Of a stretch of DNA of 64,000 nucleotides, positions 1 to 10,077 are shown piece by piece (positions within the stretch are counted from its first letter, which is position 1; each line of letters opens with the position of its first letter). Position numbers and translations under genes: made by a program. The notes under the pieces are model-generated. The model worked only from the letters and a program-made list of their open reading frames with translations, made no database searches and was not told the DNA's origin. The DNA comes from Sphingomonas sp. Leaf339 (GTDB taxonomy: Bacteria; Pseudomonadota; Alphaproteobacteria; Sphingomonadales; Sphingomonadaceae): NCBI RefSeq assembly GCF_001426195.1, contig NZ_LMRS01000023.1, positions 290,044 through 354,043 on the forward strand. The letters run 5' to 3'.

Positions 1-494
1 CCGCGCCGCATTTCCGGCCCTATGCCAGCAGCGACGTGGTCGGCGCCGAGATCGGCGGCGCGGTGAAGAACGTACTGGCGATCGGGTGCGGCGTGGTCGA
101 GGGCGCGGGGCTCGGCCAGAATGCCCGCGCCGCGCTGATCGCGCGCGGTTTTGCCGAGATGACGCGGTTCGGACTGGCGCGCGGTGCGCGGGTGGAGACG
201 CTGGCCGGCCTGTCGGGACTGGGCGATCTGGTGCTGACCTGTTCGTCCACGAGCAGCCGCAACTTCTCGCTCGGCGTTGGGCTGGGCCGGGGTCAGCCGG
301 CGGCGGTGCTGATGGCGGATCGACGGACGGTTGCGGAGGGGGCGTTCACCGCGCCTGTACTGCGTCAGGCGGCGGCGGATGTGGGGGTCGACATGCCGGT
401 GTGCGAGGCGGTGTGCCGGTTACTGGAAGGTGCGGCGGTCGAGGACGTGATCGGCGCGTTGCTGGCACGGCCGTTGCGGGAGGAGGGGGTTTAG
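1..494 (+). CDS. gpsA: Glycerol-3-phosphate dehydrogenase [NAD(P)+], C-terminal part (left edge truncated)
   Basis: This is the 3' part of gpsA; the gene runs off the left edge and the first complete codon is at base 3. The enzyme reduces dihydroxyacetone phosphate to sn-glycerol-3-phosphate in the cytoplasm, the entry to phospholipid synthesis. The visible 163 codons hold the C-terminal substrate-binding domain: the GGAVKN motif with the conserved active-site lysine, GLSGLGDL and SRNFSLG, all typical of GpsA. The Rossmann NAD-binding domain lies outside the window. The frame ends with TAG at 492-494. It converges on the AsmA-family gene, with a repeat-bearing gap between them. Confidence 0.93.
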   Translation, partial: APHFRPYASSDVVGAEIGGAVKNVLAIGCGVVEGAGLGQNARAALIARGFAEMTRFGLARGARVETLAGLSGLGDLVLTCSSTSSRNFSLGVGLGRGQPAAVLMADRRTVAEGAFTAPVLRQAAADVGVDMPVCEAVCRLLEGAAVEDVIGALLARPLREEGV

Positions 495-522
495 GCTCCT
501 TCGCTTCGCTGAGGGCCGGCAC

Positions 523-541
523 GGAAAGTCACTAAAGTCAC
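523..541 (+). repeat. 19-nt dispersed repeat, copy 1 (AAAGTCAC doublet)
   Basis: The 19 bases GGAAAGTCACTAAAGTCAC contain the octamer AAAGTCAC twice, separated by a T. An identical copy in the opposite orientation lies at 51477-51495. Both copies are in gaps just beyond a stop codon. Confidence 0.7.
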
Positions 542-546
542 ACCGT

Positions 547-605
547 GAGCGCAGCGAATTAACCCAGGGGCAGCGCACGGAACACTGGGTCGCTTCGCTG
601 CGCTC
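547..605. repeat. REP-like palindrome between convergent genes
   Basis: GAGCGCAGCGAA at 547-558 is perfectly complementary to TTCGCTGCGCTC at 594-605. An inner stem pairs ACCCAG at 562-567 with CTGGGT at 585-590. This nested stem-loop lies between the 3' ends of gpsA and the AsmA-family gene, so it could stop transcription from both sides. GC-rich intergenic palindromes of this kind are often dispersed in sphingomonad genomes; only one full copy was seen here. Confidence 0.65.
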
Positions 606-637
606 GCAATGACGGATCAAGGGGAAGCGTTAATCCG

Positions 638-2479
638 TTAGCGTAACGCCTTCGCCGTCAGGGACTGGCAATCGGCGTCGGTGGCGATGGGGCCGCTGTG
701 GCCGGTGATGCGGTTGCCGATGGCTTTGAAGATGTTGCCGATCGATTTGACCTGCGGGGGCACCGACAGGACCGGGTTTTGAAGTGTACCGCCGACCGTC
801 GCCGAGCCGGGGATGCGCAGGAGGACGCTCTGCTTGGGCGCGCCGTGCAGGACGAAGGCGAGGCGTTCGTCGGGGAAGCTGACGGTGCCCGTCCCCGTCA
901 ATTGGCTGACCGCGGTGTCGATCAGCAGCGGATCGGCGCGACCGGTGCCGCCACGCATCGACAGGTGGGTGATGAGGCAGCGCAGCGCCGACCGGTCGCT
1001 CGAGCCCGCCAGCAAGGCGCGGCCGGCATCGAAGCCCAAAGCGGCAGCATAGCGCGCGGGCAGGCGACCGTTGACGACGACGAAGCCGACCGATCCGTCC
1101 GATCGGCCGACCGCAGCGCGGATCGTGTCGCCGACGCCCGCCAATCGCACCCGTGCCGCCAGCCTGCCGGTGAACTGGCCATCGGCCGCAAAGGCGGCGA
1201 CCTCACCATCGGCCAGCCGCAGATCCAGCGTCAGCGTCGGCGAGCGTTGCCCGCGACGCTGATCGACGACAGCGCGACCGGTGACGTGACCCTGCGCCAG
1301 GCTGAGCCGCAATGGCGCAAGGGTCAGCAGGCGATGATCCATTACAAGCGTACCGGCCATGCTGACGATCGGCGGAGAGCTGCTGCCGATGATGCGGCCG
1401 ACCTTGAACGACAGGCGGCCATCGGTGTTGTCGATCTTGCCGATGTCGATGCGGGTATTGGGGACGAGGCGGGGTCCGATCCGCCGTTCGAGCGCCGCCG
1501 CCTCTGCGCGTCCCTCGGCGGAGGTGAGGTCGGCAAAGTCGAATCTCTGCGACGTCATTTCGCCGTCGATCTTCGACCGCCCGTCGACCTTCTTCACCGT
1601 CACATGCCCGGCGATGTCGGACTGGCCGATGGTGCCGCGCAGGCCGGTGATCGTCCATGTGTCGGGATCGCGACGAACCTGCGCGCGCAGGGCGACGGGC
1701 CGGGTGCGGAACAGCCCCGCCTCGATCACCGCGTCGATCAGTTTCAGGTCGTTGGCGCGGGCGGTGACGTCGAGCGTCATGGCGTCGGTATCGAGCGGTC
1801 GGTCCATCGTGCCGGTCGTCCGCATCGCCAGCCCGTCGCCGTCGATCGTCGCGGTGAACGGCCATGGTTTGCCGGCGACGGGGGCGGGGCCGGTGACGGT
1901 GAGCGCGACGGGGACGGCGTTGATTCGGCCGCGCCCCTTGACGCGCAGCCCGCCGACCGGATCGGCGGCGACCGCGACGGTTACCTGCCGGTCCTGTTTG
2001 GCATCGACATAGCTGATGACGGCGTTGCGCACGGTCAGCGCGCCGAGATCGGTGGAGCCACCGCCGCTTTCCTGCTTGCCCGGTCGCCCCCAATTGGTCC
2101 GCCCCCGCGCGTCGCGGGCGAGGGCGAGGCGCAGGCCGTCGGCCATCACGTCATGCGGCCGGAAATCGCCGGTCAGTAGTGGCCAGACGGGGAAGCTGAC
2201 CGTGACCCCGCCGATCCGGGCAAAATCGCCAGGGCCAACCCAGTCGGCTTGTGCGATGCGCACGTTGCGGATGGCGATGGTGGGGGTGAAACCGAAATGA
2301 TCAACACGTTCGAACGCGCCGATGCTGACGGGCCGACCAAACCGCTCGGTCGCCTCCCGCTCAACAATGCCGCGTAGGATACCCCAGGGGAAAGCGGCCA
2401 GGATCAGCAGCAACAGTGCAACGACCACCACCCCCGTACCCGCCACGATGCGGACCGTCCTGTTCCTGATAATGCTCAT
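638..2479 (-). CDS. AsmA family protein
   Basis: A 613-residue envelope protein of the AsmA family, whose members are anchored in the inner membrane, span the periplasm and are linked to outer-membrane lipid homeostasis. A single N-terminal membrane helix lies at about residues 9-35 (a VVVVALLLLILAAF core), followed by a long beta-rich periplasmic region. The motifs after the helix, with TERFGRPVSIG and TNWG, are typical of the AsmA N-terminal domain. It starts at ATG 2477-2479 and converges on gpsA. I cannot tell which AsmA subgroup it belongs to, and the lipid cargo is unknown. Confidence 0.85.
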   Translation of the reverse strand: MSIIRNRTVRIVAGTGVVVVALLLLILAAFPWGILRGIVEREATERFGRPVSIGAFERVDHFGFTPTIAIRNVRIAQADWVGPGDFARIGGVTVSFPVWPLLTGDFRPHDVMADGLRLALARDARGRTNWGRPGKQESGGGSTDLGALTVRNAVISYVDAKQDRQVTVAVAADPVGGLRVKGRGRINAVPVALTVTGPAPVAGKPWPFTATIDGDGLAMRTTGTMDRPLDTDAMTLDVTARANDLKLIDAVIEAGLFRTRPVALRAQVRRDPDTWTITGLRGTIGQSDIAGHVTVKKVDGRSKIDGEMTSQRFDFADLTSAEGRAEAAALERRIGPRLVPNTRIDIGKIDNTDGRLSFKVGRIIGSSSPPIVSMAGTLVMDHRLLTLAPLRLSLAQGHVTGRAVVDQRRGQRSPTLTLDLRLADGEVAAFAADGQFTGRLAARVRLAGVGDTIRAAVGRSDGSVGFVVVNGRLPARYAAALGFDAGRALLAGSSDRSALRCLITHLSMRGGTGRADPLLIDTAVSQLTGTGTVSFPDERLAFVLHGAPKQSVLLRIPGSATVGGTLQNPVLSVPPQVKSIGNIFKAIGNRITGHSGPIATDADCQSLTAKALR

Positions 2480-2550
2480 CGCCTGACCGGACGTTCAGCG
2501 AAGGCCTTCGTTCCGCTGACGGTCCGGGTCTCAGGAAGGTCAGACTGACC

Positions 2551-2712
2551 TCAGAAGTCGATGGCGATGCCCTTCAATTCCCAGTCGCCGTAGCGCACCG
2601 GATCACGGCCGAGCGAATCGTCCTTAACCTCGGGCGCCGGTGCGGGTTCGGGGACCGGCGGATTGGGCGACAGATAGGCGGGCGGCTTCACATGGTCGGG
2701 GCGCTGGCCCAT
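2551..2712 (-). CDS. SDHAF4-like small protein (DUF1674)
   Basis: A 53-residue protein ending in GRDPVRYGDWELKGIAIDF, the hallmark C-terminal motif of DUF1674, the bacterial relatives of succinate dehydrogenase assembly factor 4. In mitochondria that factor binds flavinated SdhA and helps its assembly; the same role here is inferred. The ATG at 2710-2712 is preferred. An in-frame ATG at 2748 would add 12 residues. The frame stays open far upstream antisense to rsmB, but only this tail matches a family. It is divergent from rsmB and short of sdh neighbours. Confidence 0.8.
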   Translation of the reverse strand: MGQRPDHVKPPAYLSPNPPVPEPAPAPEVKDDSLGRDPVRYGDWELKGIAIDF

Positions 2713-2832
2713 GACGGCTCTTTCGGTTGCGGCGGTTCTGCTCCACATAGGCACGCGACCGCGCAATCCCAAGGGAGCCGCGCTCCGTTCAACCCCGCGC
2801 GATGGCGCCCAACCCGAATCGACGATGACCGC

Positions 2833-4101
2833 TTGACCCACCAGACCCATGCACCCGAGCCGCTCGGCGTTCCCACCCGCCGTGCCGCGATCAAGCTGCT
2901 CGACGCCGTTCTTCGCCGGGGCGAGGCGCTGGAGGCCGCGTTGCCGGCGGCCACGCGGATGGTCCATGGCCCAGATCGCGGACTGGCGCATGCCATCGCC
3001 GCCGAAACGCTGCGCCGGCTGCCCGATCTCGACGCGCTGATCGATGGCGCGACCGAGCGTGCGCTGCCCGACGATGCGAAGGCGCGGATGGCGCTGCGCA
3101 TCGCGCTGGTGCAGGCGCTGGTGCTGGGCACGCCGCCGCATGCCGCGATCTCGACGGTGCTGCCGCTGGTCGATGGCGGTCCGCGCAAGCTGGTCCACGG
3201 TGTGTTCGGCACGCTGATGCGCGGCCATGCGCTGCTGCCCGAAGTGCCGGCGCTGCCGTCGCTGGTCGAGGCGCGCTGGCAAAAGGCCTGGGGTGAGGCG
3301 ATGGTCGAGGCGGCCGAGCGCGCGATCGCCGCGCCGCCGCCGCTGGACATCACGCTGACCGATCCGGCCGAGACCGACGAATGGCGCGGGAAGCTGGGCG
3401 GCGTGTCGTTCGCGCCGGGCCATCTGCGACTGCGCGATCATGATTCGGTGCCGGATATGCCGGGTTATACCGATGGCGCGTGGTGGGTGCAGGACATCGC
3501 CGCGTCGTTCCCCGCCCGGTTGCTGGGCACCGGACGCGGCACCGTGCTCGACCTGTGCGCGGCGCCCGGTGGCAAGACGATGCAGCTGGCGGCGGCGGGC
3601 TGGACCACGGTGGCGGTCGATTCGTCGCAGGGCCGGATCAAGCGGCTGCGCGAAAACCTGTTCCGCACCCACCTGAAGGCCGAGGTGGTGAAGGCTGACG
3701 TGCGCGAGTGGAAGCCGGATGCGCCGGTCGATGCGGTGCTGTTGGATGCGCCGTGCAGCGCCACCGGCATCTTCCGCCGACATCCCGACGTGCTGCACCG
3801 GGTGCGCCCGTCGATGGTGGCGGAACTGGCCGAATTGCAGGCGCAGTTGCTGGTCCGTGCTGCCGACTGGGTGAAGCCGGGCGGGACGCTGGTCTATGCC
3901 ACCTGCTCGCTGGAGCCGGAGGAGGGCGAGCGGCAACTGGAGCGCTTCCTGAACGCGCGAGGCGATTACGGGATCGATCCGGTGGCCGAGGGGGTATTGC
4001 CGGTCGCCGCGACCGAGGGCGGCTGGGTGCGGACCATGCCGGGCGACATCGCGGAGGGCGGCAATGACGGCTTCTTCATCGCCCGACTGGTGCGTAGCTG
4101 A
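2833..4101 (+). CDS. rsmB: 16S rRNA (cytosine-C5) methyltransferase, RsmB/NOL1-NOP2-Sun family
   Basis: A protein of about 422 residues that methylates a cytosine of 16S rRNA using S-adenosylmethionine. The N-terminal region, beginning with [15 protein letters not shown], is the NusB-like RNA-binding domain. The C-terminal half is a Rossmann methyltransferase: [14 protein letters not shown] binds [19 protein letters not shown] holds motif IV with its conserved cysteine, and [12 protein letters not shown] supplies the motif VI catalytic cysteine. The start is uncertain. I chose TTG at 2833 because it gives the usual family N-terminus and the frame upstream does not look coding. It is followed 49 bases later by rpe, probably in one operon. 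Confidence 0.9.
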   Translation: MTHQTHAPEPLGVPTRRAAIKLLDAVLRRGEALEAALPAATRMVHGPDRGLAHAIAAETLRRLPDLDALIDGATERALPDDAKARMALRIALVQALVLGTPPHAAISTVLPLVDGGPRKLVHGVFGTLMRGHALLPEVPALPSLVEARWQKAWGEAMVEAAERAIAAPPPLDITLTDPAETDEWRGKLGGVSFAPGHLRLRDHDSVPDMPGYTDGAWWVQDIAASFPARLLGTGRGTVLDLCAAPGGKTMQLAAAGWTTVAVDSSQGRIKRLRENLFRTHLKAEVVKADVREWKPDAPVDAVLLDAPCSATGIFRRHPDVLHRVRPSMVAELAELQAQLLVRAADWVKPGGTLVYATCSLEPEEGERQLERFLNARGDYGIDPVAEGVLPVAATEGGWVRTMPGDIAEGGNDGFFIARLVRS

Positions 4102-4150
4102 ATTGCCCCATGACTTGCCGCGCGCGGAGGCGGTGATAGAAAGCGTCGGC

Positions 4151-4837
4151 ATGCAGCCCGTCCGCATCGCCCCATCGATCCTCTCCGCCGATTTCGCCCG
4201 TCTGGGCGAGGAGGTGCGCGCGATCGACGAGGCGGGCGCCGACTGGATCCATGTCGATGTGATGGACGGGCATTTCGTGCCCAACATCTCGTTCGGGCCG
4301 GCGGTGATGAAGGCGATCCGCCCGGTCACGACCAAGCCGTTCGACGTCCACCTGATGATCGCGCCGGTCGACCGCTATCTCGATGCCTTTGCCGAGGCGG
4401 GGGCGGATTGCATCACCGTGCATGTCGAGGCGGGACCGCATATCCATCGGTCGATCCAGCACATCAAGTCGCTGGGCAAGCGGGCTGGCGTCGTCATCAA
4501 TCCCGGTACGCCGGCCAAGATGCTCGATTACCTGATCGACATGGTCGACCTGGTGCTGGTGATGAGCGTGAACCCCGGTTTCGGCGGCCAGCATTTCATC
4601 GACAGCCAGCTGAAGAAGATCGCCGCGATCCGCAAGATGATCGACGCCAGCGGGCGGGCGATCGATCTGGAGGTCGATGGCGGCGTCGACCCCGAAACCG
4701 CCCCGCGCTGCATCGCGGCGGGGGCGGACGCGTTGGTGGCGGGGACGGCGGTGTTCCGGGGCGGCCCGTCCGCCTATGCGGCCAACATCGCGGCGCTGCG
4801 GGGTCATGGGGGCGGTAACGGGCGCGACGGTGGGTGA
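4151..4837 (+). CDS. rpe: Ribulose-phosphate 3-epimerase
   Basis: A 228-residue TIM-barrel enzyme interconverting ribulose 5-phosphate and xylulose 5-phosphate in the pentose phosphate pathway. It starts with [15 protein letters not shown] and contains the metal- and substrate-binding motifs [26 protein letters not shown] and EVDGGV expected of the family. The ATG at 4151 gives the standard N-terminus and length. The end overlaps the start of the heparinase-like gene, suggesting translational coupling in an operon running rsmB - rpe - heparinase-like - purH. Confidence 0.96.
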   Translation: MQPVRIAPSILSADFARLGEEVRAIDEAGADWIHVDVMDGHFVPNISFGPAVMKAIRPVTTKPFDVHLMIAPVDRYLDAFAEAGADCITVHVEAGPHIHRSIQHIKSLGKRAGVVINPGTPAKMLDYLIDMVDLVLVMSVNPGFGGQHFIDSQLKKIAAIRKMIDASGRAIDLEVDGGVDPETAPRCIAAGADALVAGTAVFRGGPSAYAANIAALRGHGGGNGRDGG

Positions 4838-6596
4838 GCATCGCCCGATAGACGAGACCGAGGCCGGTGTTGTGACCGTCGATCCCGAGGTGCAGGGCAT
4901 CGATGAGGGTCACTGGCTGATGTCGGTCGGTGCCGACAAGGGCCGATCGCTGGCCGATCGCCTGGCCGATGCGTTCCACAAGCTGACCTGGCGCACGCCG
5001 CTGCACACGATGCGGCTGAATGGGCGGTTTCCGCTGAAGCTGATCGCGGTGCCGGACGATCCGGTGATGGGCGATGTGCCGCGCGGGCTGGCGTTGCTGG
5101 CGGGGCGGATCACGTATCGGGGCGAGACGCGGTCGCTCGACACGTTCGATCCGGCGCAGGCGGATTGGGGGACGCCGTTCGCGGCATATTGGCACAGCTT
5201 CGCCTGGCTGCGCGACCTTTCGAGCGTGGCGACGCGGGATCAGGGATCGCCGATCGCCGAGCGGTTGATGGCACAGTGGCTGGCGGTGCATGCAGACAAG
5301 GTCGAAGGGCCGGCCTGGGCGCCTGACCTGTGGGGGCGGCGCATTCTGTACTGGACCGCCCATGCGCCGCTGATCCTGTCGTCGGACGATCTGGTCTATC
5401 GGTCGCGGGTGCTGGACACGTTGGCGCGCGGGGCGCGGCATCTGGATCGCGGCGCGGACAAGGCGGCGCCGGGCGCGGACCGGATCGCGGCGTGGTGCGG
5501 CGTCGTCGCGGCAGGACTGCTGATCCCCGGCGGTGAGCCGCGGCTGGCGTTCGGCGAGGCGGGACTGGCGCGCGCGATCGGCAGCGGGCTGCTGGACGAT
5601 GGCGGATCGGTGTCGCGCAGCCCGGCGATGCTGCTCGACACGATGATGCTGCTGGCGACGCTGCGCGCGGCGTACGAGGCGCGCGGCATCGCGTTGCCGG
5701 AACCGGTCATGGCGGCGATGGCGCGGGCGATGCCGGCGCTGCTGGGCAGCCTGCACGGCGATCAGATGCTGTCGAGCTGGCAGGGCGGCGGCCCCGCGAC
5801 CGCCGAGCATGTCGCGGCGGTGATCCGCGCCACCGGTATTCGCACCCGGCCGCTGCGCCAGTCGCGTGACTGGGGATATCAGCGGCTGGCGGCGGGCAGC
5901 ACGGTGCTGATCGTCGATGCCGCGCCGCCGCCGGTCGCGCGTGTCGTGACGGGTGGCTGTGCGTCGACGCTGGCGTTCGAATTCTCCGACGGGCCGGTGC
6001 GGCTGGTGGTGAATTGCGGCGGCGCGCGCGAGGCGCATGCGGCGATGCCGGCGGAACTGCTGGAAGGGCTGCGCTCCACGGCCGCGCATTCGACGCTGAC
6101 GTTGGGCGACAGCAACTCCACCGCGATCCATGCCGATGGCACGCTGGGCCGCGGCGTCGCGCAGGTCGAACTGTCGCGGCAGGAGTCGGAAGCGGCCAGC
6201 CGGATCGAGGCGAGTCATGACGGTTATGTCCGCCGTTGGGGCTTCCTGCACCGTCGCCAGTTGATGCTGACAGGCGACGGGCGCGAGCTTCGCGGCGAGG
6301 ATGCGTTGCTGCCCGCCGGTCGCAAGCGGCGGGCGGACATGACTGAATTCGCGCTGCGGTTCCATCTGGGACGTGGGGTCGAGGTGTCACCGACCGCCGA
6401 TGGGCAGGCGGCGCTGCTCCGCCTGCCGGGCGGGGCGATGTGGCAATTCCGCTGCCGGGGCGGGACGCTGGGCATCGAGGACAGCGTGTGGATGGACGGC
6501 GAGGGGCGGCCGATCGAGATTCAGCAACTGGTCGTGGGTGGCGAGGCGGCGGCGGGCGGCGCGCATATCAGCTGGGTGCTGAAGCGCGCGCTTTGA
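4806..6596 (+). CDS. Heparinase II/III family protein
   Basis: A protein of about 596 residues with the architecture of heparinase II/III-like polysaccharide lyases: an alpha-helical toroid in the N-terminal half ([21 protein letters not shown]) and a C-terminal beta-sandwich carrying [17 protein letters not shown]. Lyases of this superfamily cleave acidic polysaccharides by beta-elimination; the substrate here is unknown. I see no signal peptide, which is usual for the sphingomonad copies encoded between rpe and purH. The start is uncertain: ATG at 4806 overlaps rpe by 32 bases, and GTG at 4830 would overlap by 8. Confidence 0.87.
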   Translation: MGAVTGATVGEHRPIDETEAGVVTVDPEVQGIDEGHWLMSVGADKGRSLADRLADAFHKLTWRTPLHTMRLNGRFPLKLIAVPDDPVMGDVPRGLALLAGRITYRGETRSLDTFDPAQADWGTPFAAYWHSFAWLRDLSSVATRDQGSPIAERLMAQWLAVHADKVEGPAWAPDLWGRRILYWTAHAPLILSSDDLVYRSRVLDTLARGARHLDRGADKAAPGADRIAAWCGVVAAGLLIPGGEPRLAFGEAGLARAIGSGLLDDGGSVSRSPAMLLDTMMLLATLRAAYEARGIALPEPVMAAMARAMPALLGSLHGDQMLSSWQGGGPATAEHVAAVIRATGIRTRPLRQSRDWGYQRLAAGSTVLIVDAAPPPVARVVTGGCASTLAFEFSDGPVRLVVNCGGAREAHAAMPAELLEGLRSTAAHSTLTLGDSNSTAIHADGTLGRGVAQVELSRQESEAASRIEASHDGYVRRWGFLHRRQLMLTGDGRELRGEDALLPAGRKRRADMTEFALRFHLGRGVEVSPTADGQAALLRLPGGAMWQFRCRGGTLGIEDSVWMDGEGRPIEIQQLVVGGEAAAGGAHISWVLKRAL

Positions 6597-6683
6597 TTCG
6601 ACGCGCCAGGACGCCTATGGGCGCGGGCAGATAACGCCCACCCCGGCCCCTTGCCGCCCGATCGGCCAAGGGGGGAGATCATC

Positions 6684-8270
6684 ATGACCGTCGATACCGT
6701 CCCCGTCACCCGCGCCTTGTTGTCCGTGTCGGACAAGACCGGCATCGTCGATCTCGCCCGTTCGCTGGCGGCGGCGGGGGTCGAGTTGGTGTCGACCGGC
6801 GGTACCGCCAAGGCGATCCGCGACGCCGGCCTTCCGGTGAAGGACGTATCCGAGCTGACCGGCTTTCCCGAGATGATGGACGGGCGGGTGAAGACGCTGC
6901 ATCCAATGGTGCACGGCGGCTTGCTGGCGGTGCGCGACGACCCCGCGCATGTCGCGGCGATGACCGAGCACGCGATCGGCGCGATCGATCTGGTCGTGGT
7001 GAACCTCTATCCGTTCCAGCAGACCGTCGCGAAGGGGGCGGAGCGGGATGAGGTGATCGAGAACATCGACATCGGCGGTCCCAGCATGGTCCGCTCCGCC
7101 GCCAAGAATCACGCGTTCGTCGCGATCCTGACCGACCCGGCCAATTACGCCGACGTGGTGGCCGAGGTAGAGGCGGGCGGCACGACGCTGGCGACGCGGC
7201 GACGGCTGGCGGCCAAGGCGTTCGCGGCGACGGCGGCGTATGACTCGGCGATCGCGCAGTGGTTCGCCTTTGCCGATCAGGGCGAACAGTTCCCGCAGAC
7301 GCTGCCCCTCGCCTTCGCGCGGGCGGCGGACGAGCTGCGCTATGGCGAGAATCCGCATCAGTCGGCGGCGCTCTATCTGCCGCAGGGGCCATCGGCCCGC
7401 GGCATCGCGCAGGCCGAACAGGTGCAGGGCAAGGCACTCAGCTACAACAACCTGAACGACGCCGATGCGGCGCTGGAGCTGGTGGCGGAGTTCCGCGACG
7501 GGCCGCCGACGGTGGTGATCGTGAAGCACGCCAACCCGTGCGGCGTGGCGAGCGGCGAGACGCTGATCGAGGCGTACAAGGCGGCGTTCGTGTGCGACAC
7601 GGTGTCGGCCTTCGGCGGCATCATCGCCTGCAACCGGCCGCTGGACGGCGCGACGGCCGAGGCGATCGCGGGCATCTTTACCGAGGTGGTCGTGGCGCCG
7701 GCGGCGGATGCCGATGCGCGGGCGGTGTTCGCGAGGAAGAAGAACCTGCGGCTGCTGGTGTCGGGCGACCTGCCCGATGCGGGGCGGCCGGGGCTGGCGA
7801 TCAAGTCGATCGCGGGCGGGTTGCTGGTCCAGTCGCGCGATGGCGGTCGGCTGGGCGAGCTGAAGGTCGTGACGAAGCGGGCGCCGACCGAGCGGGAGCT
7901 GGCGGATTGCCGGTTCGCCTGGACGGTGGCCAAGCATGTAAAGTCGAACGCGATCGTCTATGCCAAGGACGGCAGCACCGCCGGGATCGGTGCGGGGCAG
8001 ATGAACCGGCTGGAGTCGGCGCGGATCGCGGCGTGGAAGGCGAAGGACGCGGCGGACAAGGCCGGCTGGTCAGAGGCGCGGACGACCGGGTCGGCGGTGG
8101 CGTCGGATGCGTTCTTCCCGTTCGCCGATGGCCTGATGGCGGCGGTCGAGGCGGGGGCGACGGCGGTGATCCAGCCGGGCGGATCGATCCGTGACGACGA
8201 GGTGATCGCCGCCGCGGATGCGGCCGGGCTGGCAATGGTGTTCACGGGGATGCGCCATTTCCGGCATTGA
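6684..8270 (+). CDS. purH: Bifunctional AICAR transformylase / IMP cyclohydrolase
   Basis: A 528-residue bifunctional enzyme for the last two steps of de novo IMP synthesis: formylation of AICAR with 10-formyltetrahydrofolate, then ring closure. The N-terminal cyclohydrolase domain (to about residue 200) begins [17 protein letters not shown]. The transformylase domain carries KHANPCGVA and [11 protein letters not shown]. The ATG at 6684 is chosen over an upstream TTG because a strong GGGGGGAGA ribosome-binding site ends about 7 bases before it. It is full length for the family and last in its operon. Confidence 0.97.
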   Translation: MTVDTVPVTRALLSVSDKTGIVDLARSLAAAGVELVSTGGTAKAIRDAGLPVKDVSELTGFPEMMDGRVKTLHPMVHGGLLAVRDDPAHVAAMTEHAIGAIDLVVVNLYPFQQTVAKGAERDEVIENIDIGGPSMVRSAAKNHAFVAILTDPANYADVVAEVEAGGTTLATRRRLAAKAFAATAAYDSAIAQWFAFADQGEQFPQTLPLAFARAADELRYGENPHQSAALYLPQGPSARGIAQAEQVQGKALSYNNLNDADAALELVAEFRDGPPTVVIVKHANPCGVASGETLIEAYKAAFVCDTVSAFGGIIACNRPLDGATAEAIAGIFTEVVVAPAADADARAVFARKKNLRLLVSGDLPDAGRPGLAIKSIAGGLLVQSRDGGRLGELKVVTKRAPTERELADCRFAWTVAKHVKSNAIVYAKDGSTAGIGAGQMNRLESARIAAWKAKDAADKAGWSEARTTGSAVASDAFFPFADGLMAAVEAGATAVIQPGGSIRDDEVIAAADAAGLAMVFTGMRHFRH

Positions 8271-8313
8271 GCGAGCCGGAAAGTTAGGGGAAAGTGAGGC
8301 CTAAACCGGCCCT

Positions 8314-8335
8314 TGTTTTATAAATGTAAAACAAT
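8314..8335. repeat. AT-rich perfect inverted repeat downstream of purH
   Basis: TTGTTTTA at 8314-8321 and TAAAACAA at 8328-8335 form a perfect 8-bp inverted repeat around a 6-base spacer. It is strikingly AT-rich compared with its surroundings. It lies between the convergent stops of purH and the flippase gene and could be a weak bidirectional terminator or a protein-binding site. Confidence 0.5.
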
Positions 8336-8366
8336 AACAACGGCTTAGCTGACTTCCCGTTTTCTG

Positions 8367-9881
8367 CTATCTAACGGGCGACCCGACGTTGGGCAGGGTC
8401 GCCCCCGCCGCCTTGTCCGTCCCGCCGAACAGGGCGCGGTCGGCTGGTCGAAAGGCCCATTTCCACAGGATGTAGAGATAGGTCGCCGCGAGCGCGGGTT
8501 CGCCGATCAGCAGCTCCGCCCATTCATATTCGTGCGGCAGGGCGGTGAAGGCACCGCCCACGACGATCGCCGCCAGCCCGGCCCAAACCAGCGGCCAGCG
8601 CAGCGGTGACACCGGCGCGCCCAGCAGGCGGCGCAGCAACGACGCCTTGACGATCGAGGTGATGGCCAGACTGGTCGCCAGTGCCACCGCCGGCCCCGCC
8701 GCCTGCCATGTCGGTGGCCAGCCCCAGCCGCGCATCAGCAGGACGAGCGCGAAACTGAGACCGATCTGGAAGGCCAGCATGATGCTGGAGATGAGTAGAT
8801 TGCGATGGCGCGCGACATAGACGAGCGCGGTTTCGCACACCGATCCGGTCGAGGCGAAGACCTCGCCCGCCAGCAGGAAGGCGAGCGCGGCGGTGCCAGC
8901 GACGAATTGCGGGCCGACGACGCCCATCACCGCCTTACCCGGAATCGAGCCCATCAGCGCCAGCAGCAGCTGCGCGGCGATGATCCAGAACGCGACCTGG
9001 CGCACCTGTTCGGCGATCGCCGGCCGGTCGTCCGCCGCCAGCGCGCGGGTGATGACGGGGCCGAGGACGGGATCGAAACTGGTCTTCAGCTTCTGCGGCA
9101 GGGAGGCGACCTGTTGCGCCATGTAATAGATGCCGACGACGCTGGGGGCGAACAGTAGGCCGAGAATGAAACGATCGACGTTGCGGCTGCCCCATTCCAG
9201 CGCGTCCGCACCGGCGAGCGGCGCGTTGACCCAGCCAAGCCGCGCCAGTTCGCGCAGGCGCGGCGACCAGCCATGCGGCAGGCCATAGGAGCGCAGGAAC
9301 GGCACCATGCTGGCGATCAGCGCCGCGCTCATCGATGCGACATAGGACAGGACCAGCCCGTCGCGGATCGTGAAGAACGAGAACGCATAGGCCGCGATCG
9401 AGATCGTCCACGGCTCCACCACCGCCCGCGCCGTCACCGCCGCCTTTACGTTCAGGCGATAGGCGAGCGCGGCGAGGCTGACGTCGGACCACGCGATGGC
9501 GACGACGACCAGCGCCAGCCAGCGATCCAGCCCGGTGACGGGCGTGTTGGGATAGAGCAGCTGCGGCATCGACCACAGCACCGCACTAGCGATCAGCGAG
9601 GCGGCCAGCGCCAGCGCCATCGCATCCCACACGACATGGACGTGCGGGCGATCGGCCTTCGCCAAGGCCTGCGCCAGTCCGCGCTTCATGCCGAGCGTGG
9701 CGAGCAGGGCGGCGAGTTCGACGACCACCACCGCGATGGCGAAACGGCCGACCAGATCGGGGCCATAGAAGCGGCCGGCGATGAACAGGAACGGGATGCG
9801 GGCGAGCAGGCGCAGCGCGAAGCCGGCGATGTTGGTGCGGCCGCCCTTGGCGAGGGCGTCGATGTCCTTCGTGGGGGTCAT
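8367..9881 (-). CDS. Polysaccharide/lipopolysaccharide flippase-like membrane protein (MOP superfamily)
   Basis: A 504-residue polytopic inner-membrane protein resembling Wzx/RfbX-type exporters, which flip lipid-linked saccharides across the inner membrane. Hydrophobic helices recur along its length, and the N-terminus (GGRTNIAGFALRLLARIPFL) matches the start of polysaccharide-biosynthesis exporters. The ATG at 9879-9881 is chosen over an upstream in-frame start because the preceding codons do not resemble the family. It lies downstream of polA on the same strand but is separated by a large inverted repeat, so it is probably transcribed separately. The substrate is unknown. Confidence 0.82.
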   Translation of the reverse strand: MTPTKDIDALAKGGRTNIAGFALRLLARIPFLFIAGRFYGPDLVGRFAIAVVVVELAALLATLGMKRGLAQALAKADRPHVHVVWDAMALALAASLIASAVLWSMPQLLYPNTPVTGLDRWLALVVVAIAWSDVSLAALAYRLNVKAAVTARAVVEPWTISIAAYAFSFFTIRDGLVLSYVASMSAALIASMVPFLRSYGLPHGWSPRLRELARLGWVNAPLAGADALEWGSRNVDRFILGLLFAPSVVGIYYMAQQVASLPQKLKTSFDPVLGPVITRALAADDRPAIAEQVRQVAFWIIAAQLLLALMGSIPGKAVMGVVGPQFVAGTAALAFLLAGEVFASTGSVCETALVYVARHRNLLISSIMLAFQIGLSFALVLLMRGWGWPPTWQAAGPAVALATSLAITSIVKASLLRRLLGAPVSPLRWPLVWAGLAAIVVGGAFTALPHEYEWAELLIGEPALAATYLYILWKWAFRPADRALFGGTDKAAGATLPNVGSPVR

Positions 9882-9935
9882 TGGGGGGTGGCTTGTCGGG
9901 GTGGGGAAGACGTCATCCCCGCCAAACCAGCACAT

Positions 9936-10020
9936 CCCCGGCGGAGGCCGGGGTTCAGTTGGGATGGCGCTTGTAAGGTATCACCAGCGTCCCCCAACTG
10001 GACCCCGGCCTCCGCCGGGG
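9936..10020. repeat. 28-bp near-perfect inverted repeat (hairpin) between polA and flippase gene
   Basis: Arms 9936-9963 and 9993-10020 match in 27 of 28 positions around a 29-base loop. Each arm starts or ends with the CCCCGGCGGAGGCCGGGG core, which is itself nearly self-complementary. The element sits in the gap between the stop of polA and the start of the flippase gene. It looks like a sphingomonad intergenic repeat and may block read-through. It also lies next to a low-complexity flank that has no gene. Confidence 0.75.
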
Positions 10021-10077
10021 AGGCATGATGGCTGGCGGACCGTGTCGATCGCCCGCCTGTGCCATGTCGAGCATGGT

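Noticed and set aside
2551..4335. A 594-codon minus-strand open frame covering rsmB and the start of rpe.
   Set aside because: Only its last 53 codons match a family (DUF1674). The rest is antisense to rsmB and is Arg/His/Gln-rich, as expected from GC-rich shadow frames.
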